NCBI GenBank assembly: GCA_964634795.1 | Contig: CAZWLL010000020.1 | Coordinates: 1 to 39,065 of the forward strand | Direction of reading: 5' to 3' | Source of the DNA: UMGS1696 sp964634795 | Lineage (GTDB): Bacteria; Bacillota; Clostridia; Oscillospirales; CAG-272 | Length of the DNA stretch: 39,065 nt | In this document: positions 39,049-39,065 of the stretch, piece by piece | Numbering within the stretch: position 1 is the first letter of the stretch | Layout: each line of letters begins with the position of its first letter | Position numbers and translations under genes: made by a program | The notes under the pieces: model-generated | Database searches by the model: none | Told to the model about the DNA's origin: nothing | What the model saw: only the letters and a program-made list of their open reading frames with translations

Positions 39049-39065
39049 CAGATTTAATTCTATTT

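Noticed and set aside
1..39065. Mobile elements, prophage, defence or toxin-antitoxin systems
   Set aside because: No transposase, integrase, phage structural, nuclease-helicase or toxin motifs were seen in any frame, and gene order looks chromosomal.

Overview
The window is a chromosomal stretch of an anaerobic, probably gut-dwelling, uncultured Clostridia-type Firmicute. The evidence is an Rnf complex, HprK, a Firmicutes-style L21/Prp/L27 operon with a cleavable L27 N-terminus, YitT and ECF vitamin transporters, many lipoproteins, moderate GC and near-consensus sigma-A promoters, often with an extended TGn -10. I see no phage, insertion sequence, CRISPR array or toxin-antitoxin module. Almost all sequence is coding and gene order is compact.

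Region 1 (1-2422) is the 3' part of an rnf operon: a Pro/Glu/Thr-repeat tail of the preceding gene (probably rnfG), then rnfE, rnfA and rnfB. Region 2 (2516-6525) is a sugar or polyol module: a Gfo/Idh/MocA dehydrogenase, a solute-binding lipoprotein and a TIM-barrel sugar isomerase, each with its own promoter. Region 3 (6565-9485, minus) holds a PrsA-like foldase lipoprotein, a membrane-anchored protein with a Tyr/Asp/Asn/Ser tail, and a small phosphodiesterase. hprK (9655-10593) is divergent from it.

Region 4 (10734-14263) is a vitamin and modified-base region with two riboswitches. A tetrahydrofolate riboswitch leads folT-folC plus a lipoprotein gene. On the opposite strand a preQ1-I riboswitch with a terminator and a Shine-Dalgarno-masking hairpin leads queT. 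Region 5 (14301-24642) has the ACT-domain/DUF711 pair, an M29 aminopeptidase, YitT, an orphan ABC ATPase with an MFS transporter, a Ca2+-type P-ATPase, and efp with an acidic zinc-ribbon protein. The efp Shine-Dalgarno lies 34 nt from its ATG and is brought to 9 nt only if a perfect 9-bp hairpin folds between them.

Region 6 (24708-29177) contains a beta-propeller lactonase-like protein, tRNA-Lys, lgt-folD and rplU-prp-rpmA with an L21-type leader. Region 7 (29183-39065) is a glycan-use locus. On the minus strand are two solute-binding lipoproteins, a GH4 alpha-galactosidase-like enzyme, a GH29 fucosidase and a YgjV-like membrane protein. On the plus strand are an AraC regulator, an HD-domain protein and a GH43 enzyme, then the broken or truncated start of a fourth solute-binding lipoprotein. 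No transporter permease accompanies any of the four binding proteins.

The observations most worth following are the three-arm orphan RNA element with its own promoter at 30877-31020, the folded Shine-Dalgarno spacer of efp, and the dual-control queT leader. All calls come from reading the sequence; no database search was run.
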